Shown here: piece after piece, positions 10,383 through 20,794 of the stretch
Position numbering within the stretch: the stretch's first letter is position 1
How the letters are laid out: each line of letters begins with the position of its first letter
NCBI RefSeq assembly: GCF_900110205.1
Contig: NZ_FOCV01000014.1
Location: 1 to 64,000 of the forward strand
DNA length: 64,000 nt
Reading direction: 5' to 3'
Source of the DNA: Rhizobium tibeticum
GTDB taxonomy: Bacteria > Pseudomonadota > Alphaproteobacteria > Rhizobiales > Rhizobiaceae
The notes under the pieces: model-generated
What the model was told of the DNA's origin: nothing
What the model saw: the letters and a program-made list of their open reading frames with translations, nothing else
Databases searched by the model: none
Program-made: the position numbers and the translations under genes

Positions 10383-10531
10383 TCGCGCCCCTCAAGACAG
10401 CCCTGATAGAGGGAGTTTTCGACAAGCACCAATGGACGGGTTCGCCGTCCCTCCACGTAACCCTTACTCGACGGTGAGAACCTAGCGCACCGACCATCGC
10501 GCAAAAGTGCGGCCCCGAGTTATCCGTGCGA

Positions 10532-11062
10532 TCACTGGCCCTTGGCGATCTGCACCATGGTGTTCTTGAGCGAATTCGGTGGTTGCCCAGGGTCACCCTC
10601 GGTGACGATGTCATCGATCACAGGCTTGCCGGCCTCGTCGAGCATCTCGAACCGAACGGTGGTCACGGCCTGCTTGTCCGATCCGTCATCCATGCATGTC
10701 GCCTTCTTGAAAGTGACAATCACCTCCGTCGCTCCTTCAGCGCCCGGCTTCGGCGTATAAGTCAAATCCTCGAGAGGGCATGCATCCTCGCCATTGACGA
10801 TCACGTCGTAGTCGAAAGGCGACACCCCGTCTTCGTCGGCAGCCGGGTTTTGGATCGCGGCCTGGTATTTGGTCACGAAGTCCTTGCTATACAGCCTAGA
10901 AAGCTTGCTTGCATCGAAGATGTCGATCCAGTCGCTATCTGCACCCGACCAGTTCTTGATCGTTGCATCCATGATCTCCTTGACCGGTGCCGTAACATCG
11001 GCGGCAAGGGTCAGTGCGGTCGAGCCGAGAAGGACCGCTAGGGCAAGAGAAATCTTCTTCAT
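10532..11062 (-). CDS. Secreted protein of unknown function
   Basis: The 176-residue protein begins MKKISLALAVLLGSTALTLA-AD, a clean Sec signal peptide with cleavage near residue 21. The mature part is acidic, has two cysteines (ACPLED, ATCMDD) that could form a disulphide, and includes YSKDFVTKY and RFEMLDEAGKPVIDDI. The latter resembles small periplasmic DUF3828-like proteins, but I cannot confirm the family. ATG 11062 is chosen over the one at 11080 because the signal peptide starts there. It diverges from icd. Confidence 0.7.
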   Translation of the reverse strand: MKKISLALAVLLGSTALTLAADVTAPVKEIMDATIKNWSGADSDWIDIFDASKLSRLYSKDFVTKYQAAIQNPAADEDGVSPFDYDVIVNGEDACPLEDLTYTPKPGAEGATEVIVTFKKATCMDDGSDKQAVTTVRFEMLDEAGKPVIDDIVTEGDPGQPPNSLKNTMVQIAKGQ

Positions 11063-11251
11063 GACGAATATCCGGGCCAATGGTTTTCGCGGCGGAGACT
11101 AGCCATTTTCGTCGGCTTGGCAATGGCCGCAAAAACGCCGCCCCCCTCCCGCTTCCGGCTTTGCACTCCCGGCGCACAATGCTATAGCGCTCGGGATTTG
11201 ATATCACCCACCCGGGACGCCCGTCCCTTCTAAGCTTAACGAGGCAGATAC

Positions 11252-12463
11252 ATGAAGAAGATCAAGGTCGCCAATCCCGTCGCCGATCTCGACGGCGATG
11301 AAATGACTCGCATCATTTGGCAGCTCATCAAGGATAAGCTGATCCATCCGTATCTTGACCTCGACATCGACTACTTCGACCTCTCCGTCGAAAACCGCGA
11401 CGCCACCAACGACCAGGTCACGATCGACGCCGCCAACGCCATCAAGAAGCACGGCGTCGGCATCAAGTGCGCGACGATCACGCCCGACGAAGACCGCGTC
11501 AAGGAATTCAACCTCAAGCAGATGTGGAAGAGCCCGAACGGCACGATCCGCAACATCCTCGGCGGCGTCATCTTCCGCGAGCCGATCATCTGCCAGAACG
11601 TTCCGCGCCTCGTTCCGGGCTGGACCAAGCCGATCGTCGTCGGCCGTCACGCTTTCGGCGACCAGTACCGAGCCACCGATTTCAAATTCCCCGGCAAGGG
11701 CAAGCTGACCATCAAGTTCGTCGGTGAAGACGGCCAGGTCATCGAAAAGGACGTCTTCGACGCCCCGGGCGCCGGCGTGGCCATGGCCATGTACAACCTC
11801 GACGAGTCGATCCGCGAGTTCGCCCGCGCCTCGATGATGTACGGCCTGATGCGCAAGTGGCCGGTCTACCTGTCGACCAAGAACACGATCCTCAAGGCAT
11901 ACGACGGTCGCTTCAAGGACATCTTCGAAGAAGTCTACCAGACCGAATTCAAGGATCAGTTTAAGGAGGTCGGCATCACCTACGAACACCGGCTGATCGA
12001 CGACATGGTCGCATCCGCTCTGAAGTGGTCCGGCGGCTACGTCTGGGCGTGCAAGAACTATGACGGCGACGTCCAGTCCGACACGGTCGCACAGGGCTTC
12101 GGCTCGCTTGGCCTGATGACCTCGGTTTTGCTCACCCCGGATGGCAAGACCGTCGAAGCCGAAGCCGCACACGGCACGGTTACCCGCCACTACCGACAGC
12201 ACCAGAAGGGCCAGGAAACCTCGACGAACTCGATCGCCTCGATCTTCGCCTGGACGCGTGGCCTCGCGCACCGCGCCAAGCTCGACGACAATGGCGAACT
12301 CGCAAAGTTTGCGGCCACGCTCGAAAAGGTCTGCGTCGACACAGTCGAAGCCGGCTTCATGACCAAGGATTTGGCGCTGCTCATCGGCCCCGATCAGCCT
12401 TGGCTGTCGACCACCGCCTTCCTCGATAAGATCGACGAGAACCTGCAGAAGGCCATGGCATAA
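11252..12463 (+). CDS. icd: NADP-dependent isocitrate dehydrogenase
   Basis: The 403-residue TCA-cycle enzyme converts isocitrate to 2-oxoglutarate and CO2 with NADPH production. It is the homodimeric, eukaryote-like type: [23 protein letters not shown] at the start, the phosphate/substrate block around [10 protein letters not shown], and the metal-binding region [11 protein letters not shown] with [10 protein letters not shown]. Length and order match rhizobial and mitochondrial enzymes. Start ATG 11252 has GAGG upstream. A near-perfect terminator follows. This is the sole icd in the window. Confidence 0.97.
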   Translation: MKKIKVANPVADLDGDEMTRIIWQLIKDKLIHPYLDLDIDYFDLSVENRDATNDQVTIDAANAIKKHGVGIKCATITPDEDRVKEFNLKQMWKSPNGTIRNILGGVIFREPIICQNVPRLVPGWTKPIVVGRHAFGDQYRATDFKFPGKGKLTIKFVGEDGQVIEKDVFDAPGAGVAMAMYNLDESIREFARASMMYGLMRKWPVYLSTKNTILKAYDGRFKDIFEEVYQTEFKDQFKEVGITYEHRLIDDMVASALKWSGGYVWACKNYDGDVQSDTVAQGFGSLGLMTSVLLTPDGKTVEAEAAHGTVTRHYRQHQKGQETSTNSIASIFAWTRGLAHRAKLDDNGELAKFAATLEKVCVDTVEAGFMTKDLALLIGPDQPWLSTTAFLDKIDENLQKAMA

Positions 12464-12487
12464 GCCATCAGCGATATGCAAACGGTG

Positions 12488-12512
12488 CGGCGGGGATTTC
12501 CCCGCCGTTTTC
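12488..12512 (+). terminator. icd intrinsic terminator
   Basis: A perfect 8-bp stem (CGGCGGGG 12488-12495, CCCCGCCG 12500-12507) with a 4-base loop runs into TTTT, 24 bases after the icd stop. Confidence 0.9.
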
Positions 12513-12543
12513 GTTTCAGCCACATCAAAGGGGAACACGAACA

Positions 12544-12990
12544 ATGACCACAACGATCCGTGCGCTACAACCATCCGACCGCGCCGCCTGGGAGCCGCTT
12601 TGGGCCGGCTATCAACGCTTCTACGAGGTCGTCATTGCGCCAGAGACGACGGATCTGACCTGGGGTCGCTTTCAGGACCCCGCCGAGGACATGCACGCGC
12701 TCGGCGCGTTCGACGATAGCGGCCGCCTCGTCGGCATAGTCCACGCAATCCTCCATCGCTCGACCTGGTTGCCAAAGTGGACCTGCTATCTGCAGGATCT
12801 CTATGTCGACGACACGCAGCGCGGTCTCGGCACCGGCGCGTCTCTCATCGACGCCGTCGCCGATCTCGCCCGTGAACATGGTGCCGGTCGACTCTACTGG
12901 ATGACACACGAAACAAACGCAACGGCGCGAAAACTCTACGACAGGATCGCCGAGCGATCTGGCTTCATCCAATATCGCAAGGCGCTCTAA
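12544..12990 (+). CDS. GNAT-family N-acetyltransferase
   Basis: The 148-residue protein spans a whole GNAT fold. The acetyl-CoA loop is seen as VDDTQRGLGTGASLIDAV (the R/Q-x-x-G-x-G/A motif) in the C-terminal half, followed by GAGRLYWMTHETNATARKLYD, typical of the family's last beta-alpha unit. The substrate is unknown. AAGGGGAACACGAACA precedes the ATG. It starts just downstream of the icd terminator and is probably transcribed independently. Confidence 0.85.
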   Translation: MTTTIRALQPSDRAAWEPLWAGYQRFYEVVIAPETTDLTWGRFQDPAEDMHALGAFDDSGRLVGIVHAILHRSTWLPKWTCYLQDLYVDDTQRGLGTGASLIDAVADLAREHGAGRLYWMTHETNATARKLYDRIAERSGFIQYRKAL

Positions 12991-13097
12991 ATAGTTGCGG
13001 ACTTTGCGCTGGACCTCTCTGTCCTATCTCCCTGGTGGCCGGGCTTGATACGCTATGTTCGGATCCAAGGAACGTAAAAAGAAATGAGGAGGAGTGC

Positions 13098-13718
13098 ATG
13101 ACAGACGAACTGGTATTCTATACGAACCCCATGTCGCGTGGTCGCATCGCCCGCTGGATGCTGGAGGAGACAGGCGTACCGTACAAAACAGAGATCATGA
13201 CCTTTGGCGGAACCATGAAGTCGCCGGAATACCTTGCTGTCAACCCGATGGGCAAGGTTCCCGCGGTCCGGCATGGCAAGACGATCGTCACCGAGTGCGC
13301 GGCAATCTGCGCCTACCTCGCTGACACCTTCCCCGAGGCAGACCTTGCTCCAAAGCCGGATGAACGCGGCAGCTACTATCGCTGGATGTTCTTTACCGCC
13401 GGACCGCTCGAAGCCGCAACCACCAACAAGGCATTGGGCTTTGAAACGCCTCCCGACAAAGCCCGGATGGCGGGATATGGCAGCTTCGCCGATGTGATGA
13501 ACACGCTGGAGCACGCCGTCAGTACCACGCCCTACGTTGCCGGAGATCGCTTCACGGCAGCCGACGTGTACGTCGGCTCGCATATTGGCTGGGGCCTGGG
13601 CTTTGGCACCATCGAGAAGCGGCAGGCCTTTGTCGATTATCTCGGCCGAGTCACCGATCGCCCGGCCCATAAGCGCGCCGTCGCAATCGATGACGAGGCC
13701 ATGAAGATCGCCCAGTAG
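13098..13718 (+). CDS. Glutathione S-transferase family protein
   Basis: The 206-residue protein has an N-terminal thioredoxin-like domain (LVFYTNPMSRGRIARWMLEE, then NPMGKVPAVRHG with the cis-proline, then TECAAICAYLAD) and an all-helical C-terminal domain (FTAADVYVGSHIGWGL carries the N-capping box). ATG 13098 is fixed by GAGGAGGAG eight bases upstream. The longer frame to 13035 lacks such a site. The role is conjugation or reduction of electrophiles. The partner substrate is unknown. It converges on the AraC-type gene with only 11 bases between the stops. Confidence 0.88.
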   Translation: MTDELVFYTNPMSRGRIARWMLEETGVPYKTEIMTFGGTMKSPEYLAVNPMGKVPAVRHGKTIVTECAAICAYLADTFPEADLAPKPDERGSYYRWMFFTAGPLEAATTNKALGFETPPDKARMAGYGSFADVMNTLEHAVSTTPYVAGDRFTAADVYVGSHIGWGLGFGTIEKRQAFVDYLGRVTDRPAHKRAVAIDDEAMKIAQ

Positions 13719-13729
13719 CGACCAGAGGC

Positions 13730-14581
13730 TCAGGCAAGCGGCATGTGGATGTCAGTCAAAAGCTCGGTCGGCGGCACATCGCGTGGGTTGTTGAGATACT
13801 CCTCGAACATCACACTGTCGCGAAGCTGCCGGCCTGAAGCGGGCAACCATTCCGCATAGAGCCACTGGTAAGCCTTATGCATGTCAGCATAGGGGCCTTT
13901 GTGACGCAGCACCGCATATTCCCCGCCGTCCAGCACGCGGCGTTCGAACGGCGCCGCGGCGGTAATATCGCCGTCGGTGGTCACACATGCGACCGACCGC
14001 AGGTTTTCGGCCAGCACAATGTCGGGATCGTCGAGATAGACACCGATCATGCGCATCGTAGGCTTGGCAAGCCCACGCGCATAGAGCGTACCGAACAAGG
14101 TCTCGAACGCCTGGCTGATGCGCATGTACGAGCCGACATGCGGCACGCCAAGCAATTGAATTGGTTCAATCTTCCGTAAGGTGACGTCAAACATGGCTGC
14201 AGTCTTTCCGTTGGGTGAGGGATCAAAGGCTTTGTGGCTTCCCTCTTTCCGGTATTGCGCCGGCGGCATGCCGTAGACCGATTTGAAGATACGGTTGAAG
14301 GACTGGAGGTTGGGATAGCCCGATCGCTTTGCGATTTCCCCGACAGAAAGACCGGTGCGCACGATGTCGCCGGCGGCGCGATGCAGCCGCAGTCGCTTGA
14401 CGGTCGCCGCAAGCGTTTCGCCGTGAACCGCCCGATAGATCCTGTGCCAGTGGTAACTCGACATGCAGGCGATGTCGGCAAGTCTGTCCATGTCGAGCTC
14501 TTCGTCGAGATGATCATGGATATAGGCCGATACCCGTCGCAGACGGTGCTCGTACAGTGCCCATGCCGTTTCGCCATTCAT
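13730..14581 (-). CDS. AraC-type regulator with GyrI-like effector domain
   Basis: The 283-residue protein has two helix-turn-helix units in the first 110 residues (MDRLADIACMSSYHWHRIYR, and LSVGEIAKRSGYPNLQSFNR ending in FKSVYGMPPAQYRK, the AraC family signature). From about 125 onward it has a GyrI/BmrR-like small-molecule domain (FDVTLRKIEPIQLLGVPHVG; VLRHKGPYADMHKAYQWLY). This order matches the Rob/SoxS-like group whose C-terminal domain binds lipophilic drugs or peptides. The target genes are unknown. It is transcribed away from alaS, with the alaS terminator in the intervening space. Confidence 0.9.
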   Translation of the reverse strand: MNGETAWALYEHRLRRVSAYIHDHLDEELDMDRLADIACMSSYHWHRIYRAVHGETLAATVKRLRLHRAAGDIVRTGLSVGEIAKRSGYPNLQSFNRIFKSVYGMPPAQYRKEGSHKAFDPSPNGKTAAMFDVTLRKIEPIQLLGVPHVGSYMRISQAFETLFGTLYARGLAKPTMRMIGVYLDDPDIVLAENLRSVACVTTDGDITAAAPFERRVLDGGEYAVLRHKGPYADMHKAYQWLYAEWLPASGRQLRDSVMFEEYLNNPRDVPPTELLTDIHMPLA

Positions 14582-14666
14582 GTCTGAACCTCGTGCAAGT
14601 CGATCGGCTGCAGAACACCATACTGCGATTTGACAAATCCTGCGGACTTTGACGGTTCCGCCAATG

Positions 14667-14691
14667 AAAAGGCGGGGACCTGCCCCGCCTT
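14667..14691 (-). terminator. alaS intrinsic terminator
   Basis: On the minus strand a 9-bp stem (AAGGCGGGG with CCCCGCCTT; + coordinates 14669-14677 and 14683-14691) with a 5-base loop continues into TTTT, about 30 bases past the alaS stop. Confidence 0.85.
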
Positions 14692-14721
14692 CTAAAGAGT
14701 TTCGTGCGAACGTCAGTTCGC

Positions 14722-17382
14722 TCAGCTTGCCAGCGCGACCGCCACAGCCTCGATCGCCTCGTCAGCCTTGGCCCCATCCGGGCCGCCCGCCTGCGCCATA
14801 TCGGGACGACCGCCGCCGCCCTTGCCGCCCAGAGCAGCCGACGCGACGCGAACCAGATCGACAGCGCTGAACCGGCCCGTCAAGTCCGGGGTCACTGCAA
14901 CGACTGCGCTTGCTTTGCCGTCTTCGGCAACGCCGATCAGAGCGACGACGCCGGAACCGAGGCTCGCCTTGCCGTCATCCGCGAGACCCTTGAGATCTTT
15001 GGGATCCACGCCCGAGATCGCCTTGCCGAGGAATTTCACACCGGCGACATCACGGACCGCATCGGCAGAATCGCCCTGCCCGCCGCCCATCGCAAGCTTG
15101 CGCTTGGCTTCGGCCAGTTCGCGCTCCAGCTTGCGGCGTTCATCCATCAGCACCTCGACACGAGCAAGGACGTCGGCAGGCTGCACCTTGAGCGACGTCG
15201 CAAGCGATTTGACGCGCTCGTCCTGTTCCGCCAGGTATTCGCGCGCGGACTCGCCGGTGACCGCCTCGATACGGCGCACGCCAGCGCCAACCGCGCTTTC
15301 GCCCAGAACGCGGATCAGCCCGATCTGACCAGTCGCGCCGACATGCGTGCCGCCGCAAAGCTCGATCGAATAAGGCTTGCCCGCCTTGGCGCCGCGCACG
15401 CCCTGGCCCATGGCGACGACGCGAACTTCGTCGCCGTATTTTTCGCCGAACAACGCCATGGCGCCCTCGGCAATCGCGTCATCGACGCTCATCAGGCGGG
15501 TCGTGACCGGCGAATTCTGCAACACGATCTCGTTCGCCATGTCTTCGACGACCTTTAGCTCGTCCGCAGTCATCGGCTTCGGATGCGAAACGTCGAAGCG
15601 CAGGCGCTCGGGCGCGACCAAAGAGCCTTTCTGGGCGACATGGGTACCGAGCACTTCGCGCAGCGCCTCGTGCAGTAAGTGCGTGGCGGAGTGGTTGGCG
15701 CGCAGGCGCGAGCGGCGCGAATGGTCGACCGTCAACGCCACCGCATCGCCTGCCTTCACGGTACCTTCGACGACGCAGCCGATGTGGACAAAGACGCCCT
15801 CGCCCCTCTTCTGTGTATCCGTGATCTCGATCTTGGCCGTATCAGAGGTAATGACGCCAGTATCGCCCATCTGGCCGCCGGACTCGCCGTAGAACGGCGT
15901 CTGGTTGACGACGATCTGAACCTTGTCCCCGGCCGACGCAGACGCGACCGACGCACCGTCCGTCACAAGGGCCTGAACAACGCCTTCTGCGGTCTCGGTA
16001 TCGTAGCCGAGAAACTCCGACGCGCCGTGTTTTTCCTTGAGTTCAAACCAGATCGTCTCGGTAGCCTTGTCGCCGGAGCCAGCCCAATGCGAGCGCGCTT
16101 CGGCTTTCTGACGTTCCATCGCGTCGGTGAAGCCCGATATGTCGACGCCGATTTCGCGGGCGCGAAGTGCATCCTGCGTCAGGTCGAGCGGGAAGCCATA
16201 GGTGTCGTAGAGCTTGAACGCCGTCTCGCCATCCAGCATGTCACCCTTGCCGAGCGTCGTCGTGGCATCGGACAGTAGCGAAAGGCCACGCTCCAGGGTC
16301 TTGCGGAAGCGGGTTTCCTCAAGCTTGAGCGTCTCGGAGATCAGCGATTCCGCACGGACCAGCTCCGGATATGCACGCCCCATCTCCTGAACGAGCGCCG
16401 GGAGCAGCTTCCAGATTAACGGTTCCCGGGCGCCGAGCAGCTCGGCATGCCGCATCGCGCGGCGCATGATGCGACGAAGCACATAGCCGCGACCTTCGTT
16501 CGAGGGCAACACGCCATCGGCAATCAGGAACGCTGAGGAACGCAGGTGGTCGGCAATGACGCGGTGGCTTGCACGCCGCTCGCCCTCTGCCCTTACGCCT
16601 GTCACTTCTTCCGAAGCCTCAATCAGAGCCCGGAACAGGTCGATGTCGTAGTTGTCATGCTTGCCCTGCAGAACAGCGGCAACGCGCTCCAGCCCCATTC
16701 CCGTGTCGATCGACGGACGCGGAAGGTCGATGCGCTCATCCTTCGTGACCTGCTCGTACTGCATGAAGACGAGGTTCCAAATCTCGATGAAGCGGTCGCC
16801 GTCTTCTTCCGGCGAGCCGGGAGGGCCACCCCAGATATGATCGCCGTGGTCATAGAAGATTTCCGAGCAAGGGCCGCACGGGCCGGTATCGCCCATCGCC
16901 CAGAAATTGTCGCTGGTCGGGATGCGGATGATCTTCTCGTCCGGCAGACCCGCAATTTTCTTCCAGAGGTTAAAGGCCTGGTCGTCCGTATGGTAGACGG
17001 TGACCAACAACCGCTTGGCGTCGATCGCAAATTCCTTGGTGATCAGGTTCCAGGCGAGCTCGATCGCCTGCTCCTTGAAGTAGTCGCCAAAAGAGAAATT
17101 GCCGAGCATCTCGAAGAAGGTGTGATGGCGCGCGGTGTAGCCGACATTATCGAGGTCGTTATGCTTGCCGCCGGCACGGACGCACTTCTGGGCTGTCGAG
17201 GCGGTCTTGTACAGACGCTGCTCCAGGCCGGTGAAAACGTTCTTGAACTGCACCATGCCTGCATTGGTGAACATCAGCGTCGGATCGTTGCGTGGCACCA
17301 ATGGGCTCGACGGAACGATTTCATGGCCGTTCTTCTTGAAGTAGTCGAGGAAGGTCGACCGGATATCATTCACACCGCTCAT
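14722..17382 (-). CDS. alaS: Alanine-tRNA ligase
   Basis: The 886-residue protein is full length. Class II catalytic core: [23 protein letters not shown] (motif 1 region), [15 protein letters not shown] (motif 2), and [13 protein letters not shown] (motif 3). The editing domain has [11 protein letters not shown] (metal-binding His-x3-His) and CGGTHV (zinc Cys and His). A C-Ala domain with the [13 protein letters not shown] loop ends the protein. ATG 17382 is preceded by GAAGGGCATAGC. recA ends about 150 bases upstream on the same strand, with a strong terminator between, so the two genes are separate units. Confidence 0.98.
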   Translation of the reverse strand: MSGVNDIRSTFLDYFKKNGHEIVPSSPLVPRNDPTLMFTNAGMVQFKNVFTGLEQRLYKTASTAQKCVRAGGKHNDLDNVGYTARHHTFFEMLGNFSFGDYFKEQAIELAWNLITKEFAIDAKRLLVTVYHTDDQAFNLWKKIAGLPDEKIIRIPTSDNFWAMGDTGPCGPCSEIFYDHGDHIWGGPPGSPEEDGDRFIEIWNLVFMQYEQVTKDERIDLPRPSIDTGMGLERVAAVLQGKHDNYDIDLFRALIEASEEVTGVRAEGERRASHRVIADHLRSSAFLIADGVLPSNEGRGYVLRRIMRRAMRHAELLGAREPLIWKLLPALVQEMGRAYPELVRAESLISETLKLEETRFRKTLERGLSLLSDATTTLGKGDMLDGETAFKLYDTYGFPLDLTQDALRAREIGVDISGFTDAMERQKAEARSHWAGSGDKATETIWFELKEKHGASEFLGYDTETAEGVVQALVTDGASVASASAGDKVQIVVNQTPFYGESGGQMGDTGVITSDTAKIEITDTQKRGEGVFVHIGCVVEGTVKAGDAVALTVDHSRRSRLRANHSATHLLHEALREVLGTHVAQKGSLVAPERLRFDVSHPKPMTADELKVVEDMANEIVLQNSPVTTRLMSVDDAIAEGAMALFGEKYGDEVRVVAMGQGVRGAKAGKPYSIELCGGTHVGATGQIGLIRVLGESAVGAGVRRIEAVTGESAREYLAEQDERVKSLATSLKVQPADVLARVEVLMDERRKLERELAEAKRKLAMGGGQGDSADAVRDVAGVKFLGKAISGVDPKDLKGLADDGKASLGSGVVALIGVAEDGKASAVVAVTPDLTGRFSAVDLVRVASAALGGKGGGGRPDMAQAGGPDGAKADEAIEAVAVALAS

Positions 17383-17473
17383 GCTATGCCCTTCAATGCT
17401 GCCAATAGGCAGGTCAAATCTTAAATCCAGTGGCTTTTATCGCTCGCATTAACCACTGTCCAGCAGACAAACA

Positions 17474-17510
17474 AAACCGGCCGCATTCTGATCGAGAATG
17501 CGGCCGGTTT
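17474..17510 (-). terminator. recA intrinsic terminator
   Basis: A perfect 16-bp inverted repeat (17474-17489 with 17495-17510, 5-base loop GATCG on the plus strand) contains the palindromic core ACCGGCCGCATTC and continues on the minus strand into TTTTGTTTG. It sits 25 bases past the recA stop, in the 150-base gap before alaS. Confidence 0.88.
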
Positions 17511-17535
17511 CGAACTGTTCGGAACCTGTTGGGAA

Positions 17536-18621
<1,086 letters not shown>

Positions 18622-18677
18622 TCGATCCACCTTTAGGTTATTGAAGCCGCTCAAGCAATGTCGCCGCCGATCTCGAT

Positions 18678-18706
18678 TTTGTACCGTATTTGTTCTCATG
18701 GCGCAA
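18678..18706 (-). promoter_or_regulatory. recA promoter with LexA operator
   Basis: On the minus strand a GAAC-N7-GTAC element occupies 18695-18681. This is the form reported as essential in the Rhizobium etli recA operator. It lies inside a promoter with TTGCGC (-35; 18706-18701), a 17-base spacer and TACAAA (-10; 18683-18678), so a bound LexA would cover the spacer and -10 box. The ATG lies about 57 bases downstream of the -10. Confidence 0.8.
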
Positions 18707-18862
18707 GCGGGGTGCAAATATTTGAAAGAAAAAGGTAAAATGGCCTGTGTTCTACATTTGTTTTAGTAATGGAAAGCAACGGCTTAGAGATAGGGCGCTC
18801 ACCGCCAACCCGACGGCGGCGGCGGGACGATTCGTATCTTTCCGGCGATGCAGGACGATGAA

Positions 18863-19807
18863 ATGAAGCAGAAGATTCTTGTCCTCGGCGGCGCACACCT
18901 CGACCGGCGCGGACGCATTTCCGGCGCCACGGTGGCCGGCGCCAGCAATCCGGGCTCATGGTTCGAGGAGCCAGGCGGCGGCGGCTTCAATGCGGCGCGC
19001 AACCTTGCCCGGCTGGGCTTCGACGTGACGATGATCTCGCCCCGTGGCGGCGATCCAGTCGGCGAGATGGTCAGCGAGGCAGCCGATTTCGCAGGTGTTC
19101 ACGATCGCCCCTTCGTTTTCTTGGATCGGAAGACGCCGACTTATACTGCCATCATCGAGAACGACGGAAACCTGGTGATTGCCCTTGCCGACATGGATCT
19201 CTACCGCATGTTCATGCCGCGCCGGCTCTCGATCCGTGCCGTCCGCGACGCCTTTGCCGCGGCTGATTTCATCCTCTTCGATGCCAACCTGCCGGCAGAC
19301 ACCCTGGCGTCGATCGTCGAGCGCGCCAAAGCGCTCGGCAAGGCGGTGGGCGCGATCGCAATATCCCCGGCGAAGGCAATCAAGCTGAAGCCGTGCATTC
19401 AAGGAATAGACTATCTTTTCCTCAACGAGGCAGAGGCCGCGGCGCTGACGGGCGAACGCCCCAACGATCCGGCGCACTGGCCATCACTGCTGGGTGACAT
19501 CGGTTTGCATGGCGGCGTCGTCACGCGCGGCCAGCGCGAACTGATCGCCTTTGCCGATCGCCGCGTCGTTGCCCTGCAGCCGGCAAACATCGAAGGCGTC
19601 GCAGATGTCACAGGCGCCGGCGACTCGCTTGCGGCCGGCGTTATTTCCGGATTGATGCGCGGGATTCCCTTGGCCGATGCCGTTCGGGAGGGCGCTGCTG
19701 CCGCAGCTCTTACGGTACAGTCTCCGCACGCCGTCAATGAAAACCTCTCCCCGGATTTGGTCAGGGAGACACTTTCGCTTGTTCCACCGGCGAGAATTTT
19801 GCATTGA
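18863..19807 (+). CDS. psuK: PfkB-family kinase, probable pseudouridine kinase
   Basis: The 314-residue ribokinase-like protein has GGGGFNAARNLARLGFDV near the N-terminus (sugar-binding GG motif) and the ATP/anion-hole motif DVTGAGDSLAAGV in the last quarter, with the catalytic Asp in GAGD. PfkB proteins have many substrates. Pseudouridine kinase is inferred because psuG (pseudouridine-5'-phosphate glycosidase) follows 28 bases later on the same strand, the standard pair that turns pseudouridine into uracil and ribose-5-phosphate. ATG 18863 follows AGGACGATGAA. An in-frame ATG at 18848 is less well placed. Confidence 0.8.
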   Translation: MKQKILVLGGAHLDRRGRISGATVAGASNPGSWFEEPGGGGFNAARNLARLGFDVTMISPRGGDPVGEMVSEAADFAGVHDRPFVFLDRKTPTYTAIIENDGNLVIALADMDLYRMFMPRRLSIRAVRDAFAAADFILFDANLPADTLASIVERAKALGKAVGAIAISPAKAIKLKPCIQGIDYLFLNEAEAAALTGERPNDPAHWPSLLGDIGLHGGVVTRGQRELIAFADRRVVALQPANIEGVADVTGAGDSLAAGVISGLMRGIPLADAVREGAAAAALTVQSPHAVNENLSPDLVRETLSLVPPARILH

Positions 19808-19835
19808 AGGCAATACCGACGAAATGGAAGAGACA

Positions 19836-20762
19836 ATGACGAAACCGATCTCCCCCCTCCTGCCGATCGCCTATTCCAAAGAGGTCGCAAGCGCCAAGCA
19901 GCGCGGCGCGCCGATTGTGGCGCTCGAATCGACCATCATCACGCATGGCATGCCCTACCCCGGCAACATCGAGATGGCCCGCAGCGTCGAGGCGCTCATT
20001 CGTGAGGAGGGTGCCGTCCCGGCCACCATCGCAGTCATTCACGGTACGCTGCACATCGGCCTCGAAGCCGATCAACTGGAGCAGCTGGCGCAGGCCAAGG
20101 ATGTCCTGAAGGTCTCGCGCGCCGACCTCGCCTTTGCGATCGCCGAGCGCCGTCACGGCGCAACGACCGTGGCAGCTACGATGATCGCCGCAGAGCGTGC
20201 CGGCATCAAGGTCTTCGCCACCGGTGGCATCGGTGGCGTCCACCGCGGTGCCGAGGAAACCTTCGATGTCTCCGCTGACCTCGAGGAACTTGGCCGCACC
20301 GGCGTCATCGTCGTTTGCGCCGGCGCCAAGGCAATCCTCGACATTCCGAAGACCCTGGAAGTGCTCGAGACCGCGGGCGTGCCTGTTGTCACCTATGAAA
20401 GCGAGGAATTCCCCGCCTTCTGGTCGCGCGCCTCCGGATTGCGCAGTCCGCTCACGCTCAACAGCCCGGCCGCAATCGCCAACTTCCAGACGGTGCGCGA
20501 GCAGCTCGGTATCGACGGAGGCATGCTGATTGCCAACCCCGTGCCGGAGGCAGACGAGATCCCGCGGGAAGAAATGGAGATCTACATCGAGCGGGCGCTC
20601 GACAGCGCCGAACGCGACGAAATCAGCGGCAAGGAGGTCACTCCTTACCTGCTCAGCACCATCTTTGATCTGACCGACGGCCAGAGCCTTAAGACCAACA
20701 TCGCGCTGGTGGAAAACAATGCCCGACTGGCGGCAGAAATTGCCGTCGCGCTCGCAGGATAG
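19836..20762 (+). CDS. psuG: Pseudouridine-5'-phosphate glycosidase
   Basis: The 308-residue enzyme reversibly cleaves the C-C bond of pseudouridine 5'-phosphate to uracil and ribose 5-phosphate. Family blocks are ALESTIITHGMPYPGN at the start, GATTVAATMIAAERAGI, FATGGIGGVHRGAEETFDVSADL, and the late YESEEFPAFWSRASG. Start ATG 19836 has GGAAGAG upstream. ATG 19824 is also possible, while the much longer frame overlaps psuK and is not credible. It forms an operon with psuK. The converging cckA terminator lies just past its stop. Confidence 0.93.
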   Translation: MTKPISPLLPIAYSKEVASAKQRGAPIVALESTIITHGMPYPGNIEMARSVEALIREEGAVPATIAVIHGTLHIGLEADQLEQLAQAKDVLKVSRADLAFAIAERRHGATTVAATMIAAERAGIKVFATGGIGGVHRGAEETFDVSADLEELGRTGVIVVCAGAKAILDIPKTLEVLETAGVPVVTYESEEFPAFWSRASGLRSPLTLNSPAAIANFQTVREQLGIDGGMLIANPVPEADEIPREEMEIYIERALDSAERDEISGKEVTPYLLSTIFDLTDGQSLKTNIALVENNARLAAEIAVALAG

Positions 20763-20769
20763 TCGTTTG

Positions 20770-20794
20770 AAAAAGGGGCGCCGCGGCGCCCCTT
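20770..20794 (-). terminator. cckA intrinsic terminator (overlaps its stop codon)
   Basis: A 9-bp stem AAGGGGCGC/GCGCCCCTT (20773-20781, 20786-20794) with loop CGCG reads into TTTTTC on the minus strand. The hairpin begins inside the cckA stop codon, so no spacer is left. On the plus strand psuG reads into the same stem but without a T-run. Confidence 0.8.

Noticed and set aside
11204-12574. 456-residue open frame antisense to icd
   Set aside because: It mirrors the codon bias of a real gene on the other strand, has no ribosome site and no recognisable domain. icd is certain.
19677-19835. Upstream extension of psuG
   Set aside because: It would overlap psuK by over 130 bases, in a different frame, and add 53 residues not in the family. 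ATG 19836 has the ribosome site.
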